DNA of 12,589 bases. It comes from an uncultured Pseudomonadota bacterium. GTDB lineage: Bacteria > Pseudomonadota > Gammaproteobacteria > Burkholderiales > Casimicrobiaceae. Positions within the stretch are counted from its first letter, which is position 1; every line of letters starts with the position of its first letter. A program made the position numbers and the translations under genes. The DNA is taken from positions 1-12,589 of the forward strand of contig CALFEY010000112.1 in the NCBI GenBank assembly GCA_937958295.1. Reading direction: 5' to 3'. The notes below the pieces were generated by a model that was not told where the DNA came from, searched no databases, and saw only the letters and a program-made list of their open reading frames with translations. Positions 1 to 6,137 of this stretch are shown piece after piece.

Positions 1-416
1 CCGAGCTCGAGGCGGTGCTGCGCACGCATCCCCGCCGCTATCCGGCCCTGCTGGTGGATCGCCTGGACGAATGCCTGCCGGGCGTGTCTGCCAAGGCGCT
101 GAAGTGCGTCACGGTGAACGAGCCATATTTCCAGGGGCATTTTCCCGGGTACCCGGTGATGCCGGGGGTGCTGGTGATCGAGGCACTCGTGCAACTGTCC
201 GTGCTGCTCGCCGTGGAGTCCGGGCAGGCGGTGCCGGACTCGATCCGTGGCATCGACGCGGCGCGTTTCAAGCGGCAGGTGATCCCGGGGGACCTCCTCG
301 TGCTCGAGACACGCCTGCAACCGGATGGCCGCTTTGCCGTGCGCGCCAGCGTGGATGGCGAGCTCGCTGCGGAAGCCACGGTGGTGCTCGGCGTGGGCCC
401 CGCGGAGGGGTCGTGA
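1..416 (+). CDS. fabZ: 3-hydroxyacyl-ACP dehydratase FabZ (5' end off window)
   Basis: FabZ dehydrates (3R)-hydroxyacyl-ACP to trans-2-enoyl-ACP in cytosolic type II fatty acid synthesis. The hot-dog fold is recognisable from a RRYPALLVDR start region, the NEPYFQGHFPG segment and the PVMPGVLVIEAL segment. The catalytic His (in GHFPG) and Glu (in VIEAL) are 14 residues apart, as in known FabZ. GIDAARFKR and PGD follow, as expected. The reading frame is open to the window edge (E-L-E-A precede the GTG at 15), and FabZ proteins usually carry about 15 residues before the RYP motif. The gene therefore probably starts upstream, and the GTG at 15 is not its start. Two mild oddities are Arg for the usual His in PHRYP and a shortened segment before GIDAARFKR. 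lpxA starts 16 bp downstream, so the two are probably co-transcribed. Confidence 0.93.
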   Translation, partial: ELEAVLRTHPRRYPALLVDRLDECLPGVSAKALKCVTVNEPYFQGHFPGYPVMPGVLVIEALVQLSVLLAVESGQAVPDSIRGIDAARFKRQVIPGDLLVLETRLQPDGRFAVRASVDGELAAEATVVLGVGPAEGS

Positions 417-432
417 CGCGGCCTGCCTCGCG

Positions 433-1209
433 ATGATCGGGATCCATCCCACCGCGATCGTCGATCCCACGGCCCAGGTCGCGGTCGATGCCTTGATCGG
501 ACCGTATTCCATCATCGGGGCGCAGGTCGTCATCGGCGCCGGCACCGTCATCGGACCGCACGTGGTGATCGGCGCGCGAACCCGCATGGGGGAGCGCAAC
601 CGAATCTTCCAGTTTGCCTCCATCGGCGAGGTGGCGCAGGATCGCAAGTACGCCGGCGAGCCCACCACCACCACGATCGGCAACGACAACACCTTCCGCG
701 AATATGCAACCGTGCACGCCGGCACGGTGCAGGATCGCGGCGACACCGCAATCGGCGACGGCAACCTCTTCCTCGCCTACACGCACGTCGCGCACGACTG
801 CGTGGTGGGCAATCGCACCACCTTCTCCAACAACGCCCAGATCGCGGGGCACGTACACGTCTCCGACTGGGCCGTGCTCGGCGCCTTCGCCGGCGTGCAC
901 CAGTTCTGCCGCGTGGGCGAGCACGCGATGCTCGCAGCGTTCTCCGTGGTGCTGCAGGACGTCCCCACCTACGTGACGGTGCAGGGCTACCCCGCCAAGC
1001 CGCACGGCACCAACAACGAGGGCCTGCGTCGGCGCGGCTTCACCGGCGACGACATCCTCGCCATCCGGCGCGCGTACAAGGTGCTCTACCGAGAAGGGCT
1101 CTCGCTGGAGGATGCGCGGGCGCGCATCGCCGCCGATGCCGCCACGGCGGCGCCGCTCGTCCCGCTGGCGGCGTTTCTCGCGTCGTCGGCGCGCGGCATC
1201 GTGCGCTGA
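433..1209 (+). CDS. lpxA: UDP-N-acetylglucosamine O-acyltransferase LpxA
   Basis: LpxA transfers a 3-hydroxyacyl chain from ACP to the 3-OH of UDP-GlcNAc, the first step of lipid A synthesis in the cytoplasm. The 258-residue product matches the family length (E. coli 262) and shows left-handed beta-helix hexapeptide repeats from residue 1 to about 185. Further landmarks are FASIGEV, KYAGEPT, VAHDC and VHQFC. His121 aligns with the E. coli catalytic His125, and His118, His140 and His156 with His122, His144 and His160. The C-terminal helical part carries EGLRRRGF and ends ARGIVR, as in known LpxA. The ATG at 433 gives the normal N-terminus (MIGIHPTAIV), although no Shine-Dalgarno is visible. 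The hydrocarbon-ruler position (E. coli Gly173) is Ala169. The stop codon shares its last base with an ATG that opens a 19-codon ORF leading to lpxB. Confidence 0.97.
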   Translation: MIGIHPTAIVDPTAQVAVDALIGPYSIIGAQVVIGAGTVIGPHVVIGARTRMGERNRIFQFASIGEVAQDRKYAGEPTTTTIGNDNTFREYATVHAGTVQDRGDTAIGDGNLFLAYTHVAHDCVVGNRTTFSNNAQIAGHVHVSDWAVLGAFAGVHQFCRVGEHAMLAAFSVVLQDVPTYVTVQGYPAKPHGTNNEGLRRRGFTGDDILAIRRAYKVLYREGLSLEDARARIAADAATAAPLVPLAAFLASSARGIVR

Positions 1210-1268
1210 TGCGCGACCGGCCACCGGCGGACGACACGGCAGCCCGCGGCGCAAGGGCTCTGCGGTGA
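1209..1268 (+). other. 19-codon ORF bridging lpxA and lpxB
   Basis: An ATG at 1209 shares its A with the lpxA stop (TGATG). It opens a 19-residue frame rich in Arg, Ala and Asp, whose TGA stop at 1266-1268 overlaps the GTG start of lpxB (GTGA). The peptide resembles nothing I recognise. Its double overlap would let ribosomes finishing lpxA re-initiate and be handed to lpxB, so it may serve translational coupling rather than encode a functional peptide. Chance is a real alternative, because stop codons are rare in DNA this GC-rich. Confidence 0.3.
1253..1257 (+). promoter_or_regulatory. Shine-Dalgarno of lpxB, decides the GTG start
   Basis: AAGGG lies 7 nt before the GTG at 1265. This is the best ribosome-binding site in the 55-bp gap between lpxA and lpxB. 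It supports GTG 1265 over in-frame starts further upstream, which would add an Arg-rich extension overlapping lpxA. Confidence 0.5.
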
Positions 1269-2446
1269 GCGAGCGTCCGCGCGACGCCGCGACGGTCACG
1301 GTGGGCATCGTGGCCGGCGAAGCCTCCGGCGATGCGCTCGCCGCCACGCTGATCGAGGCCGTCCGCGCGCGTTGCCCGCAGGTGCGCTTCGTGGGCATCG
1401 CCGGGCCGCGCATGGAGGCGGCCGGGTGCGAGGCGTGGTATCCGCTGGAGAAGCTCGCCGTACGCGGCTTCGCCGAGGTCATCCGCCACCTGCCCACGCT
1501 GCTGCGCATTCGCGGCGAGCTTCGCCGCCGACTGATTGCCGCGCGCGTTCCGCTGTTCGTGGGCGTGGATGCCCCCGACTTCAACCTGGGCCTCGAGCGC
1601 AAGCTCAAGCGCGCCGGAGTGCGCACGGTGCACTTCGTGAGCCCGTCGGTGTGGGCGTGGCGGCGCGAGCGCCTCGCGACCATCGGCAGCAGCGTGGATC
1701 GCGTGCTGGCCCTCTTTCCCTTCGAGCCGCCGCTGTACGAGCAGGCGGGCATCCCGGTGACCTACGTCGGCCACCCGATGGCACAACGCGCCGCCACGCA
1801 CGCCACGCGGCGGGAGACCCGCGAGCAGCTGCGCCTGCGCGTCGCGACACCGGTGTTCGCGCTGCTGCCCGGCAGTCGCCTATCGGAGATCGAGATGCAT
1901 GCCAGCATGCTGCTCGACACCGCAGCGAACATCCTCGAGGCGCGCCCCGACGCCCAGTTCCTGGTGCCGTTCGTCACGCGCGCGACCCGCGAGGCGTTCG
2001 AGGTGGAGATGCACCGGCGCGAGCAGGCGCACCTGCCCATCACCTTGCTCTACGGCCACGCCGACTACGCTTTGCGCGCGGCAGATGTCGCGCTCGTCGC
2101 GTCGGGCACCGCCACGCTCGAGGCGGCGCTGGCGCGCTGTCCGCACGTGATCTTCTACCGCGTGTCGCGGTTGACCGCGTATCTCGTCCGGCGCAAGCTC
2201 CTGCTGCCCTACGTGGGGCTGCCCAACGTGCTTGCCGGAAAATTCGTGGTGCCCGAGCTGATCCAGGAACAGGCAACCGCTGTCAACCTCGCTCAGGTGG
2301 CGTTGAACCTGTACGACGACACCGTCACCCGGCGGCGCGTGGAGGCGCTCTTCGCGGGCTTCGCGCGCGATCTCGCCGCCGACACGGGTGCGCTCGCGGC
2401 GGAAGCCGTGACGGGCGAGCTCGCGCGGGCGGGGGTACCATGCTAG
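1265..2446 (+). CDS. lpxB: Lipid-A-disaccharide synthase LpxB
   Basis: LpxB is a GT-B glycosyltransferase (family GT19) that joins UDP-2,3-diacylglucosamine and lipid X into the tetra-acyl disaccharide 1-phosphate on the inner face of the cytoplasmic membrane. From the GTG at 1265 the protein has 393 residues (E. coli 382). Family motifs appear in order: GEASGD (18-23), FVGVDAPDFN (98-107, with the conserved Asp102), VSPSVWAWR (125-133), YVGHP (167-171), LPGSRLSEI (201-209, UDP-binding region), SGTATLEAAL (280-289) and GLPN (318-321). The GTG is chosen because AAGGG precedes it and because residues before GIVAGEASGD then number about a dozen, as in homologues. The last 7 bases overlap the start of rnhB, pointing to coupled translation. 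Confidence 0.96.
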   Translation: MSERPRDAATVTVGIVAGEASGDALAATLIEAVRARCPQVRFVGIAGPRMEAAGCEAWYPLEKLAVRGFAEVIRHLPTLLRIRGELRRRLIAARVPLFVGVDAPDFNLGLERKLKRAGVRTVHFVSPSVWAWRRERLATIGSSVDRVLALFPFEPPLYEQAGIPVTYVGHPMAQRAATHATRRETREQLRLRVATPVFALLPGSRLSEIEMHASMLLDTAANILEARPDAQFLVPFVTRATREAFEVEMHRREQAHLPITLLYGHADYALRAADVALVASGTATLEAALARCPHVIFYRVSRLTAYLVRRKLLLPYVGLPNVLAGKFVVPELIQEQATAVNLAQVALNLYDDTVTRRRVEALFAGFARDLAADTGALAAEAVTGELARAGVPC

Positions 2447-3006
2447 TGGCCGGCATCGACGAGGCCGGTCGCGGGCCGCTCGCGGGCCCGGTGTACGCTG
2501 CCGCGGTGATCCTCGATCCGTCCCGGCGCATCCGGGGGCTGCGCGACTCCAAGGTGCTCGCGCCGGAGCGGCGCGAGGCGCTCGCGCACGAGATCCGCGA
2601 CCGCGCGCTGGCCTGGGCCGTGGCCTCCGCCGACGTGCACGAGATCGACACGCTCAACATCCTCCGCGCTACGCTCCTCGCGATGCGCCGCGCGGTGGAA
2701 GCGCTCTCGGTGCTTCCCGTGGAAGCGCTGGTCGACGGCAACCAATGTCCCACGCTCGCCTGCCCGGTGCACGCCATCGTCAAGGGCGACCGCGACGTCG
2801 CGTCGATCTCCGCCGCGTCCATCCTCGCCAAGACCGCGCGCGATGCGCTGCTCGTGCAGCTCCACATGCAGTATCCCGAGTACGGCTTTGCGCAGAACAA
2901 GGGCTACGGCACGCGCGATCACTTAGCCGCGCTCGATCGCTACGGTCCGTGCGCCATCCACCGGCGCTCGTTCGCGCCCGTGGCGCAGACCTCGCTGCCG
3001 TTCTAG
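2440..3006 (+). CDS. rnhB: Ribonuclease HII
   Basis: RNase HII cleaves 5' of ribonucleotides embedded in duplex DNA and degrades RNA-DNA hybrids, using two metal ions. The 188-residue protein opens with the diagnostic GIDEAGRGPLAGPV motif. The DEDD catalytic set can be assigned as Asp7, Glu8, Asp99 (in LVDGN) and Asp117 (in VKGD), with the same 18-residue spacing as E. coli Asp108-Asp126. ISAASILAKTARD and the C-terminal NKGYGTRDHLAAL and HRRSF segments are also typical. The ATG at 2440 lies inside the end of lpxB (7-nt overlap), preceded by a G-run at 2431-2435 that can act as ribosome-binding site. This lpxB-rnhB arrangement is common in proteobacteria. It is the last gene of the cluster, with strong hairpins directly after its stop. 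Confidence 0.97.
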   Translation: MLVAGIDEAGRGPLAGPVYAAAVILDPSRRIRGLRDSKVLAPERREALAHEIRDRALAWAVASADVHEIDTLNILRATLLAMRRAVEALSVLPVEALVDGNQCPTLACPVHAIVKGDRDVASISAASILAKTARDALLVQLHMQYPEYGFAQNKGYGTRDHLAALDRYGPCAIHRRSFAPVAQTSLPF

Positions 3007-3043
3007 GCGCGCGCCGGCGCGCGCCGACCGGGCCTCCCGGTCG
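3006..3043 (+). terminator. Tandem GC hairpins after rnhB
   Basis: GGCGCGCGCC occurs twice back to back (3006-3025), giving a perfect 20-bp palindrome whose first base is the last base of the rnhB stop. A second hairpin follows at once: CGACCGGG (3025-3032), loop CCT, CCCGGTCG (3036-3043), an 8-bp perfect stem. No T-run follows, so this is not a classic intrinsic terminator. The position at the end of a gene cluster still suggests transcript ending or 3'-end protection. Confidence 0.4.
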
Positions 3044-3092
3044 CCGGTGCTAACATGCGGCGCGTGTCACGCTCGTTCCCGTTCCGGCCACG

Positions 3093-4064
3093 ATGAATCC
3101 GCCCGCGCCAGATCTGCACCTGCCATCCTTCGCCGACGTCCGGGCCGCGCACGAGCGCATCGCACCGTTCGTGCATCTCACGCCCGTCATCACGAGCCGC
3201 TCGCTCGACGCCGCGTGCGGCGCCCAACTGCACCTCAAGTGCGAGAACCTGCAGAAGGTCGGTGCGTTCAAGGCCCGCGGTGCCTGCAATGCGGTCTTCA
3301 AGCTCGACGACGCGGTCGCGGCGCGCGGCGTGGTCACGCACTCGTCGGGCAACCATGGCGCCGCGCTTGCCTATGCCGCAGCGCGCCGCGGCATCACGGC
3401 GCACGTGGTGATGCCCGATAACGCGCCGCGCATCAAGGTGGCCAACGTCGAGGGCTTCGGCGCCAAGGTGCACTTCTGCGCGCCGACCCTCGCGGCGCGC
3501 GAGGCGATGTGCGCCGAGCTCGTGCGCACCACGGGCGGTGCGCTCGTGCATCCCTACGACGACCCGGACGTGATCGCGGGGCAGGGCACCGCCACGCTGG
3601 AGCTCATGGCTGCCCACCCGGGCCTCGAGGTGGTCATCGCACCCGTCGGCGGAGGCGGCCTGCTGTCCGGTACCGCCATCGCTGCGCATGGCGTGAATCC
3701 CGATGTCACGGTGCTGGGGGCGGAGCCCGCGGGCGCCGACGATGCCGCCCGCAGCTTCGCGAGCGGGCGTCTTGAGCCGATGCCGCATCCGGCCACTATC
3801 GCCGATGGCCTGCGCGGCGCGTTGTCGGCGCGAACGCTGCTGGCGCTACGCACGCACGTGCATGCGATCGGCACGTGCGGCGAGGGTGCGATCGTCGCGG
3901 CGATGCGCCTCGTGTGGGAGCGGGCGAAGATCGTGATCGAGCCGTCGTCGGCGGTGGTGCTCGCCGCGCTGCTCGAGAAGACGCTCGACGTGCAGGGCCG
4001 CCGGGTGGGCGTGATCGTGACCGGCGGCAACGTCGATCTCGACCGCCTGCCCTGGCAGCACTAA
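3093..4064 (+). CDS. Serine racemase / threo-3-hydroxyaspartate dehydratase-like PLP enzyme
   Basis: This is a fold-type II PLP enzyme of the serine/threonine dehydratase family, 323 residues, without a C-terminal ACT regulatory domain. It resembles eukaryotic serine racemase and yeast Sry1 more than biosynthetic threonine deaminase IlvA. The N-terminal SFADVRAAHERI and HLTPV align with serine racemase. Lys60 in GAFKARGA is the Schiff-base lysine, and Ser85 in HSSGNHG matches the racemase re-face Ser84. The phosphate loop is GGGGL (186-190). Glu211, Ala215 and Asp217 match the Mg2+ site of serine racemase. The end carries IEPSSAV and TGGNVDL, where Thr310 replaces the usual Ser beside the PLP ring nitrogen. 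Possible reactions are deamination of L-serine, L-threonine or threo-3-hydroxyaspartate, or serine racemisation; the sequence alone does not decide. It stands alone 86 bp after rnhB, converges with the next gene, and has no clear Shine-Dalgarno. Confidence 0.85.
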   Translation: MNPPAPDLHLPSFADVRAAHERIAPFVHLTPVITSRSLDAACGAQLHLKCENLQKVGAFKARGACNAVFKLDDAVAARGVVTHSSGNHGAALAYAAARRGITAHVVMPDNAPRIKVANVEGFGAKVHFCAPTLAAREAMCAELVRTTGGALVHPYDDPDVIAGQGTATLELMAAHPGLEVVIAPVGGGGLLSGTAIAAHGVNPDVTVLGAEPAGADDAARSFASGRLEPMPHPATIADGLRGALSARTLLALRTHVHAIGTCGEGAIVAAMRLVWERAKIVIEPSSAVVLAALLEKTLDVQGRRVGVIVTGGNVDLDRLPWQH

Positions 4065-4093
4065 GCTCCGCTGCGGCGCGGCCTCGCGGCCGT

Positions 4094-4126
4094 GGCGGGG
4101 TCTCGCGGCGGCCGACGGCCCCCGCC
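4094..4126. terminator. Possible bidirectional hairpin between convergent genes
   Basis: In the 73-bp gap between two convergent genes, GGCGGGG (4094-4100) pairs with CCCCGCC (4120-4126) across a 19-nt loop that can fold further (GGCC-GAC-GGCC). A smaller CGGCC-TCGC-GGCCG hairpin lies just upstream. No T-run flanks either side. The position fits a shared transcription end, but GC-rich DNA forms such stems by chance. Confidence 0.27.
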
Positions 4127-4137
4127 GAACGCCGCAC

Positions 4138-4950
4138 CTAGGCTGCGCCTGCCGCCGCCGCGATGGTCTCGCGCAGCGGATTGAAAACGCCCGGTGCGGC
4201 GGCGATCACCTCCGTGGTGCGCAGGAATTGCGTGCCGCCCGCGAAGTCGCCGATGCGTCCCCCCGACTCCTTCACCATGAGCGCGCCGGCCGCGATGTCC
4301 CAGGGCTTGAGGCCCGTCATCCAGAAGCCGTCGAGCCGGCCCCCGGCGAGGTGCGCGAGGGACAGCGCGCTGCTGCCGGGCTGGCGCACGCCCGCGCAGG
4401 CTCGGTTGACGGCCGCCACGAGGGGCAGCGAATCGGCGAGCTTGGGATGCTCCCGCGACGGAGCCACGGTGGCCACCAGCGCGCTCGTGAGGTCGAGGCA
4501 GGTGGACACGCGCAGCGCCACGTCGTTGCATGTGGCGCCCTTGCCGCGCGCCGCCGCATAGAGTTCGTCACGCACGGGGTCGAGGATCACCGCGTGGGTG
4601 ATCTCGGTGCCGTGCACGAGGGCGATCGAGATCGCGTATGCCGGATAGCCATGGACGAAGTTGGCGCTGCCGTCGATGGGGTCGACGAGCCAGCGGTAGC
4701 CGCCGCCTTCGCGCGCGCCGACGATGTGTCCCGATTCCTCGCCGAGGATCGCATGGTCGGGAAAAGCGCCGCGCAGGGTGGCGACGATGGCGTCCTCGGC
4801 CTCCATGTCCGCGCCAGACACGATCTGCGCGTGCTCCTTGGAGAACGTGGGCAGGCGCAGGAGGTCGCGCGCGGCGTCGAGCAGGATGCTGCCGGCCGTG
4901 CGCGCGGCGCGGATCGCCACGGCGAGCACGGGATCGGTGGCGGCACTCAT
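4138..4950 (-). CDS. Inositol monophosphatase family protein (SuhB-like)
   Basis: This is an Mg2+-dependent phosphatase of the IMPase family, which hydrolyses myo-inositol 1-phosphate or related sugar phosphates. The start at 4950 gives a 270-residue protein, close to E. coli SuhB (267). Metal-site motifs are complete: ILGEESG with Glu71, WLVDPIDGSANFVHG with Asp90 and Asp93, and KPWDIAAGALMVKESGG with Asp218. GSSALSLAHLAGGRLDGFW is the usual family middle segment. The frame stays open upstream into the preceding gene, but family alignment places the start at ATG 4950. No strong Shine-Dalgarno is seen. The start lies 16 bp after the stop of the upstream oxidoreductase, so translation is probably coupled and the two form one transcription unit. 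Other family members act on bisphosphorylated nucleotides or fructose-1,6-bisphosphate, and SuhB also works in rRNA antitermination; the exact role here is not resolved. Confidence 0.92.
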   Translation of the reverse strand: MSAATDPVLAVAIRAARTAGSILLDAARDLLRLPTFSKEHAQIVSGADMEAEDAIVATLRGAFPDHAILGEESGHIVGAREGGGYRWLVDPIDGSANFVHGYPAYAISIALVHGTEITHAVILDPVRDELYAAARGKGATCNDVALRVSTCLDLTSALVATVAPSREHPKLADSLPLVAAVNRACAGVRQPGSSALSLAHLAGGRLDGFWMTGLKPWDIAAGALMVKESGGRIGDFAGGTQFLRTTEVIAAAPGVFNPLRETIAAAAGAA

Positions 4951-4966
4951 GTGTGGGACCGGATGT

Positions 4967-6115
4967 TCACGAGGCGTACTTTGCCACGAACGCGCGATCG
5001 ATCCGGTCTTTCCATCGCCACACCCAGTCGCCCTCCACTGTGAACGCGCCGCGCGCGGCCACGGCGTGGCGCCCGCCGGTGGTGAGGATCGCGAGTGCCT
5101 CGCGCTGGGGCACGTGACGCACGAGGCGGCGCCCCGCCACTGCGCGGCGGAGATTGGTCGCGAGCGGGGGACCCTGGCGCACGGCATGCACGCCCGACTT
5201 CGGGCGCGGGTGGCCCTCGATGGTCGCGCAGTCTCCCGCGGCAAAGACGAACGGGTGCGACAGGCTCCGCAGGTGCTCATCGACGCGCACGAAGCCGAGC
5301 TCGTCGCACGCGAGGCCGCTCGCCGCGAGCCAAGGTGGCGCGCCGGCGCCGGTGGCCCACACCACGTGATCGGCCGGCAGCCGCTGCTCTCCGCTCGCCA
5401 CGCCGTCCGCCGTCACCGCGTCGATCGCGAAGTTGCGATGGACGTCGATCGCGTGCTCGTGCAGGACCGCCGCCAAGCGCGCGCGGGTTACGCCGTTGAA
5501 GCCGGCGAGGACCTCGGCCTCGCCGGATACGAGGCCGATGCGCACGTGCCCGGCTCCGGCGCTACGCAGGTGATGGCGCATGGCGAGCGCGAGCTCCACG
5601 CCGCCGGCGCCCGCGCCGGCCACCACCACCGCGCGCAGCGCGCCGGTACGGGCGCGCGCCACGATCGCCTCCCATCCTGCGAGGAGCGTCGGCACCGGCT
5701 TGACGGGTAGCGCGTTCGCGGCGACGCCCGGCACGCGCGCGTCGGCCACGGCGCCCACGTCGAGCGAGAGGAGGTCGAAGGACAGGCTGGTGCCGCTGCC
5801 GAGCGTGACGGTGCGCGCCGCGGGATCGAGCACCGTCACGCGGTCCGCGACGAGCGCCACGCCGGCGCGAGCCGCGAGCGCCGCGAGGTCGATGCGGGTA
5901 TCCGACAGCGCGTAATGCCCGGCAATGAAGCCCGGCACCATGCCCGTGTAAAGGAGCTCGGGGTCGGGCGTGACGAGCGTCACCCGCGCGCCCGCAGGCG
6001 CTCGCAGGGCAAAGCGCCGCAGCACCTCGATGTGGCTGTGTCCGCCCCCGGCCAGCAGCACGTGGCCGCCGACAAGCGAAGGGCCGGCGCCCGGAAGGGA
6101 ATGCTCGCGCTGCAT
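4967..6115 (-). CDS. Stand-alone FAD/NAD(P) oxidoreductase of the SelD N-terminal type
   Basis: This two-dinucleotide-fold flavoprotein (382 residues) belongs to the NADH dehydrogenase II-like group whose members are often fused to the N-terminus of selenide water dikinase SelD; here no SelD part follows. FAD binding is marked by LLAGGGHSH (20-28) and FVFAAGDCA (289-297), NAD(P) binding by VVVAGAGAGGVE (163-174). LLYTGMVPGFIAGHY (55-69) and the C-terminal WVWRWKDRIDRAF (364-376) are characteristic of the SelD-linked group. There are only two cysteines (270 and 296) and no CxxC pair, so it is not a disulfide reductase. Substrate and electron acceptor are unknown. It is the first gene of a minus-strand pair with the IMPase gene. 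The ATG at 6115 has no Shine-Dalgarno; a GTG at codon 19 is a possible but less likely start. Confidence 0.82.
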   Translation of the reverse strand: MQREHSLPGAGPSLVGGHVLLAGGGHSHIEVLRRFALRAPAGARVTLVTPDPELLYTGMVPGFIAGHYALSDTRIDLAALAARAGVALVADRVTVLDPAARTVTLGSGTSLSFDLLSLDVGAVADARVPGVAANALPVKPVPTLLAGWEAIVARARTGALRAVVVAGAGAGGVELALAMRHHLRSAGAGHVRIGLVSGEAEVLAGFNGVTRARLAAVLHEHAIDVHRNFAIDAVTADGVASGEQRLPADHVVWATGAGAPPWLAASGLACDELGFVRVDEHLRSLSHPFVFAAGDCATIEGHPRPKSGVHAVRQGPPLATNLRRAVAGRRLVRHVPQREALAILTTGGRHAVAARGAFTVEGDWVWRWKDRIDRAFVAKYAS

Positions 6116-6120
6116 TCGAC

Positions 6121-6127
6121 TATTCTA
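6121..6127. promoter_or_regulatory. Overlapping opposed -10-like elements in a 22-bp divergent gap
   Basis: The gap between the divergent starts (6115 minus, 6138 plus) holds an AT-rich heptamer. On the plus strand it reads TATTCT (6121-6126, 4 of 6 to consensus). On the minus strand it reads TAGAAT (6127-6122, 5 of 6). No convincing -35 lies 16-18 bp from either. Transcripts from these elements would begin at, or a few bases before, the start codons, fitting the absence of Shine-Dalgarno sites on both genes. Confidence 0.35.
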
Positions 6128-6137
6128 TGGCACGTCC

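Noticed and set aside
1112..1264. Longer lpxB with an upstream in-frame start inside lpxA
   Set aside because: The extension is Arg/Pro-rich and unlike any LpxB N-terminus; GTG 1265 has a ribosome-binding site and gives the normal length.
268..1752. 494-codon minus-strand frame opposite lpxA and lpxB
   Set aside because: It runs antisense through complete, motif-bearing lpxA and lpxB, has low-complexity composition and no recognisable domain.
3051..3056. TAACAT as a -10 for the serine racemase-like gene
   Set aside because: Only 4 of 6 bases match, and the position 17 bp upstream is a GC hairpin with no -35 resemblance.
4228..5043. 271-codon plus-strand frame across the IMPase gene
   Set aside because: It lies opposite a gene with all metal-binding motifs; its own translation is Arg/Gly/Ala-rich without any domain.
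6059..6061. GTG at codon 19 as the start of the oxidoreductase
   Set aside because: It would leave only two residues before the FAD-binding GGG motif, shorter than I expect for this group, and no better ribosome-binding site precedes it; kept as an alternative only.
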